Origin: Abyssibacter profundi
GTDB taxonomy: Bacteria; Pseudomonadota; Gammaproteobacteria; Nevskiales; OUC007
Assembly (NCBI RefSeq): GCF_003151135.1
Contig: NZ_QEQK01000015.1
Location: 17,158-81,157 of the forward strand
Length of the DNA stretch: 64,000 nucleotides
Direction: 5' to 3'
Part shown: in pieces, positions 16,113 through 24,567 of the stretch
How the letters are laid out: every line of letters begins with the position of its first letter
Numbering within the stretch: position 1 is the stretch's first letter
Translations under genes and position numbers: made by a program
The notes under the pieces: model-generated
Told to the model about the DNA's origin: nothing
Database searches by the model: none
Seen by the model: only the letters and a program-made list of their open reading frames with translations

Positions 16113-17294
16113 ATGCCCACCCCTGATATCAAGATTCTGCTCGCACTGGCCGGCCTCACGGTTGCTCATGTCGTCACCGCCCTGTCGGGCGCCCCGGCCA
16201 TGCTGCTCTGGGGGACGACCGCCGGCTTGTTGCTCGTGCTGGGATGGGTCGGCTGGACCATCTGGCAACGCGTGCACTCAGCTGAGGATCACGAGCAGAC
16301 GCTGCAGCAGAACAAGGCCTTGCTCGACGAGCTGGGCGTATCGGCCAAGAACGAAATGCTGGAAGTGCGCTCCGAGGTCGAGCGTGTCAACGGCCTGGTG
16401 CGCGAAGCCGTCTCCGAACTGGGCAGCAGCTTCAGTGCAATCAGCCAGACATCTCGGAGCCAGCAGGATGCGGTCAGCGGCCTGGTTGCTCAAACCTCCG
16501 ATGACTCCGGGGTCAATGTCCGCGAGTTCGCGGTGCGGGCCGGCACCCTGGTCGAGCAGTTGGTGACCTTGTTGCAGGAAGAAAGCCAGCGCAGTTCCTC
16601 CACGTTGGGTCAGATTGACCAGATGAGCAAGCAGCTGGATGCGATCTTCGAGTTGCTGGAAGACGTCAAGTCCATCGCCGATCAGACCAACCTGCTGGCG
16701 CTGAACGCGGCTATCGAAGCGGCACGCGCTGGTGACGCCGGACGCGGGTTTGCCGTGGTGGCCGAAGAGGTCCGCAGCCTGTCGGAGCGCTCCACGACCT
16801 TCAACGAGCAGATTCGCGGTCTGGCACACGATGCGCGTGACTCCATGACCAAGGTTCGCCAGACCGTCCAGAACATGGCCTCGCGTGACCTGGAAGCCAG
16901 CGCCCAGGCCAAGGTGCAGGCCGATGATCTGGTCACACAGGTGGAGTCCATCGACAACAAACTCTCCAATGGCATCAACCGGGTGTCGGATTGCCGGGAG
17001 CAGATCGAAATTGCCGTGCAGAAGGCCGTGCGCTCTCTGCAGTTCGAGGACATTGCCACCCAGGCGCTGGGTTCGGTTGGCGATCACCTGGACCGGCTGG
17101 AGCACATCAGCCGCGAGGCGCTGGTGCTGACGGGGTTGCTGCCCAAGTCGGCTGAGGGCGCGTCGGCGGATCGCGTTCGCGAGCTGCAGCAGTTCAACCA
17201 GCGCATCCAGCCCGCCCGGCAGGAGTGGAAGAAGCCACCACACCATCCGGTGACGCAGGAGTCCATGGACGAGGGCAGCATCGAGCTGTTCTAG
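16113..17294 (+). CDS. Small membrane methyl-accepting protein without ligand-binding domain
   Basis: A 393-residue receptor. Two close N-terminal membrane segments (about 7-25 and 27-48) leave almost no periplasmic loop. The cytoplasmic part contains the receptor tip [20 protein letters not shown] and helical hairpin, then a C-terminal helix with [13 protein letters not shown], which echoes the helix of CheZ-like proteins. It may sense an internal or membrane cue, or act as an accessory signalling protein. It ends in EGSIELF, close to the tails of CheA1 and CheD. It has its own FliA-type promoter upstream and a hairpin terminator downstream. Confidence 0.88.
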   Translation: MPTPDIKILLALAGLTVAHVVTALSGAPAMLLWGTTAGLLLVLGWVGWTIWQRVHSAEDHEQTLQQNKALLDELGVSAKNEMLEVRSEVERVNGLVREAVSELGSSFSAISQTSRSQQDAVSGLVAQTSDDSGVNVREFAVRAGTLVEQLVTLLQEESQRSSSTLGQIDQMSKQLDAIFELLEDVKSIADQTNLLALNAAIEAARAGDAGRGFAVVAEEVRSLSERSTTFNEQIRGLAHDARDSMTKVRQTVQNMASRDLEASAQAKVQADDLVTQVESIDNKLSNGINRVSDCREQIEIAVQKAVRSLQFEDIATQALGSVGDHLDRLEHISREALVLTGLLPKSAEGASADRVRELQQFNQRIQPARQEWKKPPHHPVTQESMDEGSIELF

Positions 17295-17320
17295 CCAGGC
17301 GCAACCTACCTCAAGCAGAC

Positions 17321-17347
17321 ACGGCGCGGATCTCCGCGCCGTTTGTC
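17321..17347 (+). terminator. Hairpin terminator after the small receptor gene
   Basis: A perfect 10-base inverted repeat (ACGGCGCGGA / TCCGCGCCGT, 17321-17342) folds into a very GC-rich stem with a tight loop, followed by TTGTC with only a weak T stretch. It lies 27 bases after the stop codon and closes the chemotaxis superlocus. Confidence 0.7.
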
Positions 17348-17395
17348 GTTTGGGGGCGTGGCATCATGGCGCGCATATTTTCAAGGTGTGCGCGG

Positions 17396-17932
17396 ATGTC
17401 TGATTCGCTGGACGAGGTGCTTCGGCAATTGCTGGCCGACCGGCGGCAATTGGCGTCGCAGCTGCACGATGACATTGCCCAGTCACTGACGCTGGCCGTG
17501 TTGTCTCTGAAACGACTGGATGCATCGCCGCCTCAGCAAATGGCCCTCAGCGCCCTGGACGAAGCGGCAGACCAGGTCCGCGATGCCACCGTCCAGCTTC
17601 GCCCCAGCCTGTTGGATCAGGTCGGGCTGCTGGCGTCGATCCGCCTGTATGCGGAGTCGCAGTTGGGGCGCAGCATCACCACCGACGGCGAACTGGATAC
17701 CCAGGCGTGGTCACTCGAGGAACGCGGGCGCTGGTACTGGGCCTGCCAGCAGCTACTGCACTTGGTCGACGGCGTTGAGCATGTCGCGGTCGTGGAAACG
17801 ACGCCCGCAGCCGCGCTGCGATTCTCGCCCTGGGCGGGAACCGATGCCACCGCGGCCTGGTTGGAGGGCCTGGGATTTCAGGCGAGCATCGAGGCGCAGG
17901 GCCTCACGTTACGCCGCGTGGCAGAGAGCTAG
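17396..17932 (+). CDS. HisKA_3-like protein lacking a recognisable ATPase domain
   Basis: A 178-residue cytoplasmic protein. Residues about 15-90 look like the dimerization/phospho-acceptor helices of NarX-type kinases: LASQLHDDIAQSLTLAVLSL contains the H-box, and VRDATVQLRPSLLDQVGLL is the typical second helix. I cannot find N, G1 or G2 boxes of a kinase ATPase domain in the remaining 85 residues. It could be a phosphotransfer protein in the manner of Spo0B, or a degenerate kinase. An in-frame ATG at 17366 is an alternative start. Its stop overlaps the convergent gene below. Confidence 0.65.
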   Translation: MSDSLDEVLRQLLADRRQLASQLHDDIAQSLTLAVLSLKRLDASPPQQMALSALDEAADQVRDATVQLRPSLLDQVGLLASIRLYAESQLGRSITTDGELDTQAWSLEERGRWYWACQQLLHLVDGVEHVAVVETTPAAALRFSPWAGTDATAAWLEGLGFQASIEAQGLTLRRVAES

Positions 17933-18183
17933 CCCCTGTTTCTGGCCCGTGTGCGGGCCTGCTCGCGTAGCGCCGGTACCAGGATTAGGGCTTCCCACAC
18001 CAGAAAGCCGGCGCCGACACCGATGACGCTCCACAGCACATCGGGATTGGCCAGCACGGGGTGCAGGGGCTGGTCAGAGAACAGCGCTTGCAAACCCAGG
18101 GCGATCAGGACAGCGCCCGGCATACCGACAATGCCGGCCAGTAGGATACGGCGCTGAACGCGATTGCGGGTCGGATCGGACAT
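17929..18183 (-). CDS. Small inner-membrane protein, unknown
   Basis: An 84-residue protein with a basic N-terminus (MSDPTRNRVQRR) and two hydrophobic segments (ILLAGIVGMPGAVLIALGLQALF; VLWSVIGVGAGFLVWEALILV) joined by a short loop, ending in a basic tail. I do not recognise a family. The ATG at 18183 puts the first segment right after the basic start. It converges on the HisKA_3-like gene with a 4-base overlap and diverges from the DUF2834-like gene. Confidence 0.6.
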   Translation of the reverse strand: MSDPTRNRVQRRILLAGIVGMPGAVLIALGLQALFSDQPLHPVLANPDVLWSVIGVGAGFLVWEALILVPALREQARTRARNRG

Positions 18184-18270
18184 GTCAGGATTCCTGTCAG
18201 ATGTGTTGCCAGACCGGCTGCGGCGTATCGGCGTAGAGTTTCGATCCAATTCAGTATACGAGTTCCGAGA

Positions 18271-18603
18271 ATGTCCGAGACCGTGTTTCGCGCGTTGGTG
18301 GCCGTCATCGGCCTGGGGTTCGCCCTGCTGTTTGTGATTCTCGTGGTTCCGCCGCTACTGACCAACCCGGATGTTCCGGGGGCCGCCATGGCCGGCTTCG
18401 TCAATCCCTATGCCGCCGGCTACGCCAGCGACGCCATTGCCTGCTGGCTCATCCTCGCGGTTTGGGTGGGGTACGAGGCGGCGCATCGCGGCGTTCGCCA
18501 CGGTTGGGTGTGCCTGTTGCTTGGGGTGGTGCCAGGCGTCGCCACCGGGCTGGCGGCCTACCTGTTGTTGCGACACGCGCAGGCGTCAGCTCGCGACCTG
18601 TGA
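18271..18603 (+). CDS. DUF2834-like small membrane protein
   Basis: A 110-residue protein with three hydrophobic segments. The pattern GFVNPYAAGYASDAIACWLI followed by a polar VGYEAAHRG turn and a last membrane helix resembles DUF2834 proteins (NP..a....D in the middle helix). The function of that family is unknown. A similar protein is encoded at 63358-63681 on the other strand. It is divergent from the small membrane gene upstream. Confidence 0.6.
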   Translation: MSETVFRALVAVIGLGFALLFVILVVPPLLTNPDVPGAAMAGFVNPYAAGYASDAIACWLILAVWVGYEAAHRGVRHGWVCLLLGVVPGVATGLAAYLLLRHAQASARDL

Positions 18604-18692
18604 TACACACGAACAGCAGGCGCACCCGCTATCCAGGGGATACGTCGTGACAGGTCAAAGCAGGGATGACAGGAGCCAAGGATGACGCGCGC

Positions 18693-21600
18693 ATGACGCT
18701 GCGATCGAAGATGCTGGTGCTGGCAGCCCTGCCGGTGCTGATGAGTGTGGCCGCGGTTGTTGTTGGTCTACGGCCAGTGCTGGACGCGCATCAACGCGCC
18801 AGTGAGGTGCAGCGGTCATTGGCAGGGGTTGAGCTCGTGCGCGCAGTGGGGCGAGCGGCGGCACAACAGCGCAACGCAGCCATTCTCGCGCTGGGGCGCA
18901 ATGGTGCGCCTGAAGCCCGCTGGCGGGAGCAGACAAACTCGGCGCTGGATGCCTTGAAGAACTGGCGACAGGAACAGGGCGATCTCGGTCAGTTGGATGC
19001 ACCGCTACGACGCTACATCGATGTCTCAACCAGTCGTCTGGCTCAGCGGGCCGGCGTTGATGCAGGGACGGCTCTCGAGCGCCTAATCAGAAAGTTTGCT
19101 CCCGCAACCCAGGGCGCAGCCCAGTGGATGGACCGGGTGGCCATCCAAACCGGGGGTGCCCAGGCTGCAGCAGAATTCCGCGCAGCAGCCGTGCTGCACC
19201 GGATGCACGATGACGCGGGCCTGCTCGCAACCCTGATGGCCTACGCGGATGAGCATGGGCAGGTTGAGCCGGAGACGGCCATCGCGATGAGCGTTGCGTT
19301 TGCCGGACTGGAGCAGCGTGCCGAGCTCTACAACGAGCTCATGGCCAATGTCTCCGCGGCCAGGCAACTGGACGGACTGGTCGGCCAGCTCCGCGCCCAG
19401 GGTTGGTTCGACGCGGTGGAGGATGCACTGGACCAGCAGCAAGTGGCGGCGCTTACGGAACGGCTGCTGCGGTCCATGGGCTACGGGGGATTCATCCATG
19501 CCTTCAAGAACTACGTTCTGCGCGGGGATGTCAGCTACCTTGAGCAGTTAAACGCCAAAGCGGATGCAGCGCAGGCCGTGCTGGATCGCATCGCCTATGA
19601 AGCCGAAGCGGCTGGTATTGATGAGCAGATCATCACCGACCTTCAAACGACACTGACCGCGTATGTCGAACGCATCCCGTTCGTGACGGCGGCTCTGGCA
19701 CGGGGCGACACAGCGGCGACGATTGATGCGCAGGTCAAGGTCTCGGATACGGCGGCGCTACAGGCCATCGAGTCGCTGACCCGGTGGCAGAGCCCGATGA
19801 ACCGTATTCGTCAGGCCGAGGCACAGCAGGTACTGGACCGCGAGCTGGACGAGGCGGCGCAGGCGTTGCACCAAACCCTGCGGCTGCAGGCTGATGCGAT
19901 CTACCACGCGGCCGATCGTCGCGCGATCTGGACCCTGGCCCTGGGCGGGCTGGTCGTTGTGCTGGTCAGTCTGCTGGCGTTCTCGTTTTACCGGCGCCTG
20001 AGCAGTGGGTTGGCCGGCTTTCTGGATGATCTGCGACATGTGACCGAGACCGGTTCGGTCGAACTGCAGCATCGAGCGGGGAATGCAGCCACCGATGAAA
20101 TTGGTGTGCTCGAAGCCCTGGTGCGGCAATACAACCAGCGTGTGGCCAGCCTGGCGGCGGCGCTACAGCGACTGGCCGATGGTGATACGTCCCAATTGCC
20201 GGAGCCGCTGGGGCCGCAGGATGTGATGGCACAGTCGCTGGTGTCGCTGGGCCAGGCCAGCCGGGCGATCGAGGATCACGCCCAGCGCATTGCTGCCGGT
20301 GACTACGACACGTCGCTGCTGCCGCGCAGTGAGCGGGACACGCTGTCGCAGGCGGTCAATGCCATGGCCGCCGCGCTTGCAGATTACCGCAGCACCACGG
20401 CGGCTGCGGCTTGGCGTGCTGAAGGCCAGCTGGCAGTCCTGCGCGCCATGCGTCGCCCCCGGTCGGTTGGCGATCTGGCGGAGGCGGTGGTCCAAAGCCT
20501 GCTGCACAGACTGGAGGCGGACATCGGTGCGCTTTATCAGCAGGATGAGCAGGGTGTTGTGCTGCAGGCTCACATTGGACTACCCGATGGCATCGACTGG
20601 CCTAGCCGGTTCGATGCCGACCATGGCCAGCTGGGTCGGGCGCTCAAGGCCCAGGGGGCGTTCTTGCTCGCAGACCTGCCGGCTGACTATCTGCCTGTTG
20701 CATCGGGTCTGGGCCAGACCTTGGCCAGCACGGTGGCACTGGTGCCCTTGCGTGGCCAGGGCCGCGTGGTGGGGCTGCTGGAACTGGCCTGGCACCGCCG
20801 GGCACCGGAGCAGACCCTGGAGCTGTTGGATAGCGTTTCGGAATCGGTTGCCTTGGCGCTGGATGCCCTGGAAGCCAAGCAGCGCACCGATCAGCTGCTG
20901 GAAGAGACCCGATCCATGGCCACGCGGCTGGAGGAGCAGCAGGAGGAGCTGCGGGTCTCCAATGAAGAACTGGAGGAACAAACGCAGGCGCTGCGCCAGT
21001 CGGAGGAAGAGCTCAAGCAGCAGCGTGAAGAGCTGCGGACGACCAACGAGGAGCTGGAAGAGAAAAGCGAGGTGCTATCCAGGGAACGCACCAAGCTCGA
21101 GGCGTCGGCCCGGCAGCTGCAGCAGGCCACGCAGTACAAGTCTGAGTTCCTGGCCAATATGTCGCATGAGCTGCGCACCCCGCTGAACAGCATGCTGATT
21201 CTGTCCCGGCAACTGGCCGACAACGAGGAGGGCAACCTCACCGCCGAGCAATCGGAGTCGGCCCGGGTGGTCTACGAAAGCGGCCGCGACCTGCTGAACC
21301 TGATCAACGAAATTCTGGATCTGTCCAAGGTCGAGGCCGGGCAGCTGGCCGTTCATGCCGAGCCGTTTATGCTCAAAGCCGTGCTGAACACGCTGCGGCG
21401 CCAGTTTGAACCGATGGCCCAGGCCAAGGGCATTGCATTCCACATCGAATGTGCCGAGGACCTGCCTGAGCAAATCTGCACGGATGCCCAGCGGCTGCAG
21501 CAAATCGTGCGTAATCTCGTGTCGAATGCCATCAAGTTCACGGCTGAAGGCGGCGTGACACTGCGTGTCTCACGACCAGATGCCGCTTTGCCGCGGCCGG

Positions 21601-23171
21601 TCGGCCCAGCGGGCGAGCCGTGGGCAACCGAGCAGTTGCTGGCGTTCTCGGTGATTGACACCGGTATCGGTATTGCACCGGCCAAGCTGGACGAGATCTT
21701 CAAGCCATTTGTCCAGGCCGATGGTTCGACCAGTCGCCAGTACGGGGGCACGGGCCTAGGGTTGAGCATCTGCCGTGAGATGGCGGCCTTGCTGGGCGGA
21801 ACAATGCACGCCAGTAGCGAGTCCGGCCAAGGGAGCGTGTTCTCGGCGGTGCTGCCACAGTGGCTGGAGCCTGCAGCAGCGGATGCAGACACGCTGGCCA
21901 CAGACCCGGCCCTATCCGAGGGCGCCGCGGAATCCTCGCCGGCGGACCTGCCGGCGGCGGTTGTGCCGGATGACCGCGACGCGCTGACCGGGCCCGGACA
22001 GGCCGTGCTCATCATTGAAGATGATCCCGCGTTCGCGGCGATTGTCCGTGATCAGATTCGGGCCCGCGGCCGCCAGGCACTGGTGGCGCTGGATGGTGGT
22101 AGTGGGCTGGCGTTGGCGCGGGAGTATCGCCCCCAAGGCATTGTGCTGGACCTGCGTCTGCCCGACATGAGCGGGCAGCAAGTCTTGGCAGTCCTCAAGG
22201 AAAGTCTGGAGACACGCCATATTCCGGTGCATATCGTCTCTGCCCAGGATGGCTCGGTCGACGCCTTGCGGATGGGGGCCATCGGGTTTCTGGCCAAGCC
22301 CGTGACCCGTGAGGCGCTGGGCGAAGTCCTCAACCAGATTGAGTCGGCACAAACGGGTCAGCGACGCGTGCTGGTCCTGGAGGATGATGCCGCAGCCCAG
22401 TCCGCCATTCGCAGTCTGCTGGAGAACGATCAGACTCGGATCGAGACCGAATCCAGCGGGGAGCAGGCACTGCGTCGCCTGGCCTCCGAGACCTTTGATT
22501 GCATCGTGCTGGACTTGAAGCTCGACGATATCGACGGCCTGGAATTTCTGAAACGTCTGCGGGCCAGCGAATCGCGCCAGCATCCGCCGGTGATCATCTA
22601 CACCGGCCGCGACCTGACCCGGGACGAACACCGGGAACTGACCGCAATGGCCGAGAGTGTGGTGGTCAAGGGGGCGGAATCGCCCGAGCGATTGCTGGAT
22701 GAGGTCACGCTATTTGTCCATGCACTGAATGAACGCTTACCCGCCCAGCAGCGCCAGGTATTGGAGCGTTTGCATGATGGTCCCGGGGTGTTCGAGGGCA
22801 AGCGTCTGTTGGTGGTCGATGACGACCTGCGCAATACCTTTGCCTTGTCCGGAACCCTCAAGAAGAAGGGGTTCGAGGTCCATATTGCCGACAACGGGCA
22901 GATGGCCTTGGAGAAGCTGGACCAGCTGGGCAGCGTGGACCTGATCCTGATGGACATCATGATGCCGGTGATGGATGGCTACGAAGCCATGGCCCGTATA
23001 CGCGCTGACAGCACACAGGCTGATTTGCCGATTATTGCGCTGACGGCCAAGGCCATGCCGGAAGATCGCCGCAAATGCCTGGAGGCGGGCGCAAGTGACT
23101 ATCTGGCCAAGCCCATTGATATGGACCGCCTGCTGTCGATGATTCGGCTGTGGTTGGGGCGTGCCGCGTGA
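18693..23171 (+). CDS. Hybrid sensor histidine kinase with NIT-like sensor, GAF and three receivers
   Basis: A 1492-residue membrane kinase. In order: membrane helix (about 7-26); a helical periplasmic region to about 405 resembling NIT nitrate/nitrite sensors, with the segment MGYGGFIHAFKNYVLRG; a second membrane helix (about 411-432); HAMP-like segments; a GAF-like domain (about 580-725); a long Glu/Gln-rich coiled coil (about 730-812); HisKA with H825 in MSHELRTPLNSM; the ATPase domain (about 930-1058; DTGIGI, GGTGLGLSI); and receivers at about 1103-1218, 1225-1342 and 1368-1486, each with its Asp (LDLRLPD, LDLKLDD, MDIMMP). An ATG at 18666 is an alternative start with a poorer ribosome site. 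The stop overlaps cheR (GTGA). Confidence 0.88.
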   Translation: MTLRSKMLVLAALPVLMSVAAVVVGLRPVLDAHQRASEVQRSLAGVELVRAVGRAAAQQRNAAILALGRNGAPEARWREQTNSALDALKNWRQEQGDLGQLDAPLRRYIDVSTSRLAQRAGVDAGTALERLIRKFAPATQGAAQWMDRVAIQTGGAQAAAEFRAAAVLHRMHDDAGLLATLMAYADEHGQVEPETAIAMSVAFAGLEQRAELYNELMANVSAARQLDGLVGQLRAQGWFDAVEDALDQQQVAALTERLLRSMGYGGFIHAFKNYVLRGDVSYLEQLNAKADAAQAVLDRIAYEAEAAGIDEQIITDLQTTLTAYVERIPFVTAALARGDTAATIDAQVKVSDTAALQAIESLTRWQSPMNRIRQAEAQQVLDRELDEAAQALHQTLRLQADAIYHAADRRAIWTLALGGLVVVLVSLLAFSFYRRLSSGLAGFLDDLRHVTETGSVELQHRAGNAATDEIGVLEALVRQYNQRVASLAAALQRLADGDTSQLPEPLGPQDVMAQSLVSLGQASRAIEDHAQRIAAGDYDTSLLPRSERDTLSQAVNAMAAALADYRSTTAAAAWRAEGQLAVLRAMRRPRSVGDLAEAVVQSLLHRLEADIGALYQQDEQGVVLQAHIGLPDGIDWPSRFDADHGQLGRALKAQGAFLLADLPADYLPVASGLGQTLASTVALVPLRGQGRVVGLLELAWHRRAPEQTLELLDSVSESVALALDALEAKQRTDQLLEETRSMATRLEEQQEELRVSNEELEEQTQALRQSEEELKQQREELRTTNEELEEKSEVLSRERTKLEASARQLQQATQYKSEFLANMSHELRTPLNSMLILSRQLADNEEGNLTAEQSESARVVYESGRDLLNLINEILDLSKVEAGQLAVHAEPFMLKAVLNTLRRQFEPMAQAKGIAFHIECAEDLPEQICTDAQRLQQIVRNLVSNAIKFTAEGGVTLRVSRPDAALPRPVGPAGEPWATEQLLAFSVIDTGIGIAPAKLDEIFKPFVQADGSTSRQYGGTGLGLSICREMAALLGGTMHASSESGQGSVFSAVLPQWLEPAAADADTLATDPALSEGAAESSPADLPAAVVPDDRDALTGPGQAVLIIEDDPAFAAIVRDQIRARGRQALVALDGGSGLALAREYRPQGIVLDLRLPDMSGQQVLAVLKESLETRHIPVHIVSAQDGSVDALRMGAIGFLAKPVTREALGEVLNQIESAQTGQRRVLVLEDDAAAQSAIRSLLENDQTRIETESSGEQALRRLASETFDCIVLDLKLDDIDGLEFLKRLRASESRQHPPVIIYTGRDLTRDEHRELTAMAESVVVKGAESPERLLDEVTLFVHALNERLPAQQRQVLERLHDGPGVFEGKRLLVVDDDLRNTFALSGTLKKKGFEVHIADNGQMALEKLDQLGSVDLILMDIMMPVMDGYEAMARIRADSTQADLPIIALTAKAMPEDRRKCLEAGASDYLAKPIDMDRLLSMIRLWLGRAA

Positions 23172-23989
23172 CGGACCCCGAGATTCTCCGAATCGAGGTC
23201 GATCTGGTCATCCAGGCGATGTACGAGCGTTTCGGCCTCGATTTCCGCCAGTATTCGCGCGCTTCACTGGAGCGGCGGCTACTGGGGCTTGTTGAGCAGC
23301 TGGAGCTGGCGCGGGTGAGCGAGCTAATTCCCCGCTTATTGCATGAGCCCGGCTTCGTGGATCGGGCGGTGAACGGGATTGCCGTCAATGTCACCGAACC
23401 TTTTCGCGATCCCGAATGCTTTGCGGCGATACGCGAGCAGGTCTTTCCGGTGCTGCGAACCTATTCCTACTTCAAGATCTGGCACGCCGGTTGTGCATCG
23501 GGTGAAGAGGTGTATTCGATGGCCATCCTGCTGAAGGAGGCCGGCTTGCTGGACCGGGCACAGATCTATGCCACCGACATCAATACCGATGCATTGGCCC
23601 GCGCCAAGGATGGGATTTACCCGGCCGAGTCGATTGCACGGGGCGAGCGCAATTACCTGGCGGCTGGCGGAACCGGACGGCTGGCCGACTACACGGTCCA
23701 GCAATATGGCGCCGCTCGCTTTGATGCCTCGCTGCGCGACAACATGGTGTTCTCGCAGCACAACATCGTATCGGACGAGGTATTCGGCGAAATGGTGTTG
23801 GTCATGTGCCGTAATGTGCTGATTTATTTCGAACGCGATTTACAGAATCGTGTGGTTGATTTGTTCCGCCGCAGCCTGGCTCGCCGCGGCTTTCTCGCCT
23901 TGGGCGCGAAGGAAAGCCTACTGCACTTGTCGGCCGGGCAGCGCTTTGAATGTCTGGATCGCGACGCGCGACTGTACCGTGCCATTTGA
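23168..23989 (+). CDS. CheR-type methyltransferase of the hybrid-kinase operon
   Basis: A 273-residue CheR family protein. Motifs are FGLDFRQYSRASLERRL (N-terminal domain), NVTEPFRDPE, WHAGCASGEEVYSMAI (SAM loop), YATDINTDAL and MVLVMCRNVLIYFERDL. It differs from the chemotactic CheR above and resembles the CheR proteins paired with CheB and large kinases. No receptor gene lies in this operon, so its substrate may be the hybrid kinase. The GTG start overlaps the kinase stop; the end overlaps the CheB gene by 11 bases. Confidence 0.88.
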   Translation: MTDPEILRIEVDLVIQAMYERFGLDFRQYSRASLERRLLGLVEQLELARVSELIPRLLHEPGFVDRAVNGIAVNVTEPFRDPECFAAIREQVFPVLRTYSYFKIWHAGCASGEEVYSMAILLKEAGLLDRAQIYATDINTDALARAKDGIYPAESIARGERNYLAAGGTGRLADYTVQQYGAARFDASLRDNMVFSQHNIVSDEVFGEMVLVMCRNVLIYFERDLQNRVVDLFRRSLARRGFLALGAKESLLHLSAGQRFECLDRDARLYRAI

Positions 23990-24554
23990 CGCGGTGGTCA
24001 TCGGTGGCTCGCACGGCAGCTTCGATTTGTTGCTGGACGTGCTGCCGCGTTGGGCGGCCGTGGAGTTCCCGCCGCTACTGATGGCGCTGCATATCCCGCG
24101 TGGCAGCACGCCGGATTTTGTCCACCATTTCTCAGAGCGCTGTGGCTGCCGCATGCTGGAAGTGGAAGACAAGCAGCGCCCGGCGCCGAACACGGTGTAC
24201 CTGGCACCCGGCGGTTACCATGTACTGGTCGAGCGTGATCGGTCGCTAAGCCTGTCATCCGACGGCCCGGTGAACCACGCGCAACCGTCGATCGACGTGT
24301 TGTTCGAGTCGGCCGCCATGGTGTTCGGTCATGGCTTGCTGGGCGTGTTGCTGACCGGCGCCAGCGCTGACGGGGCCCGTGGGTTGGCCCGCATCCAGGC
24401 TCTGGGCGGCACCACGGTGGTTCAGTCGCCGGAATCGGCGGTTGCAGCCACCATGCCGGAGGCGGCCCTGGCCTGTTGCCGTCCGGATCACGTAGTGGCG
24501 GCGGGGCGACTGGGTCGGTTTATCGCCGATCTCATCAATCGCGGAATCGACTAA
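23979..24554 (+). CDS. CheB-type methylesterase without receiver domain
   Basis: A 191-residue catalytic domain alone. The triad is complete: S11 in VIGGSHGSF, H38 in ALHIPRGS, and the Asp in LLTGASADGARG. No receiver is attached, so the usual control by CheA phosphorylation is absent; activity must be set some other way, perhaps by partner binding. The GTG start overlaps cheR by 11 bases, and no better start is available without reaching further into cheR. The diguanylate cyclase gene starts 13 bases after the stop. Confidence 0.87.
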   Translation: MPFDAVVIGGSHGSFDLLLDVLPRWAAVEFPPLLMALHIPRGSTPDFVHHFSERCGCRMLEVEDKQRPAPNTVYLAPGGYHVLVERDRSLSLSSDGPVNHAQPSIDVLFESAAMVFGHGLLGVLLTGASADGARGLARIQALGGTTVVQSPESAVAATMPEAALACCRPDHVVAAGRLGRFIADLINRGID

Positions 24555-24567
24555 GGGGAGTCTGTCG

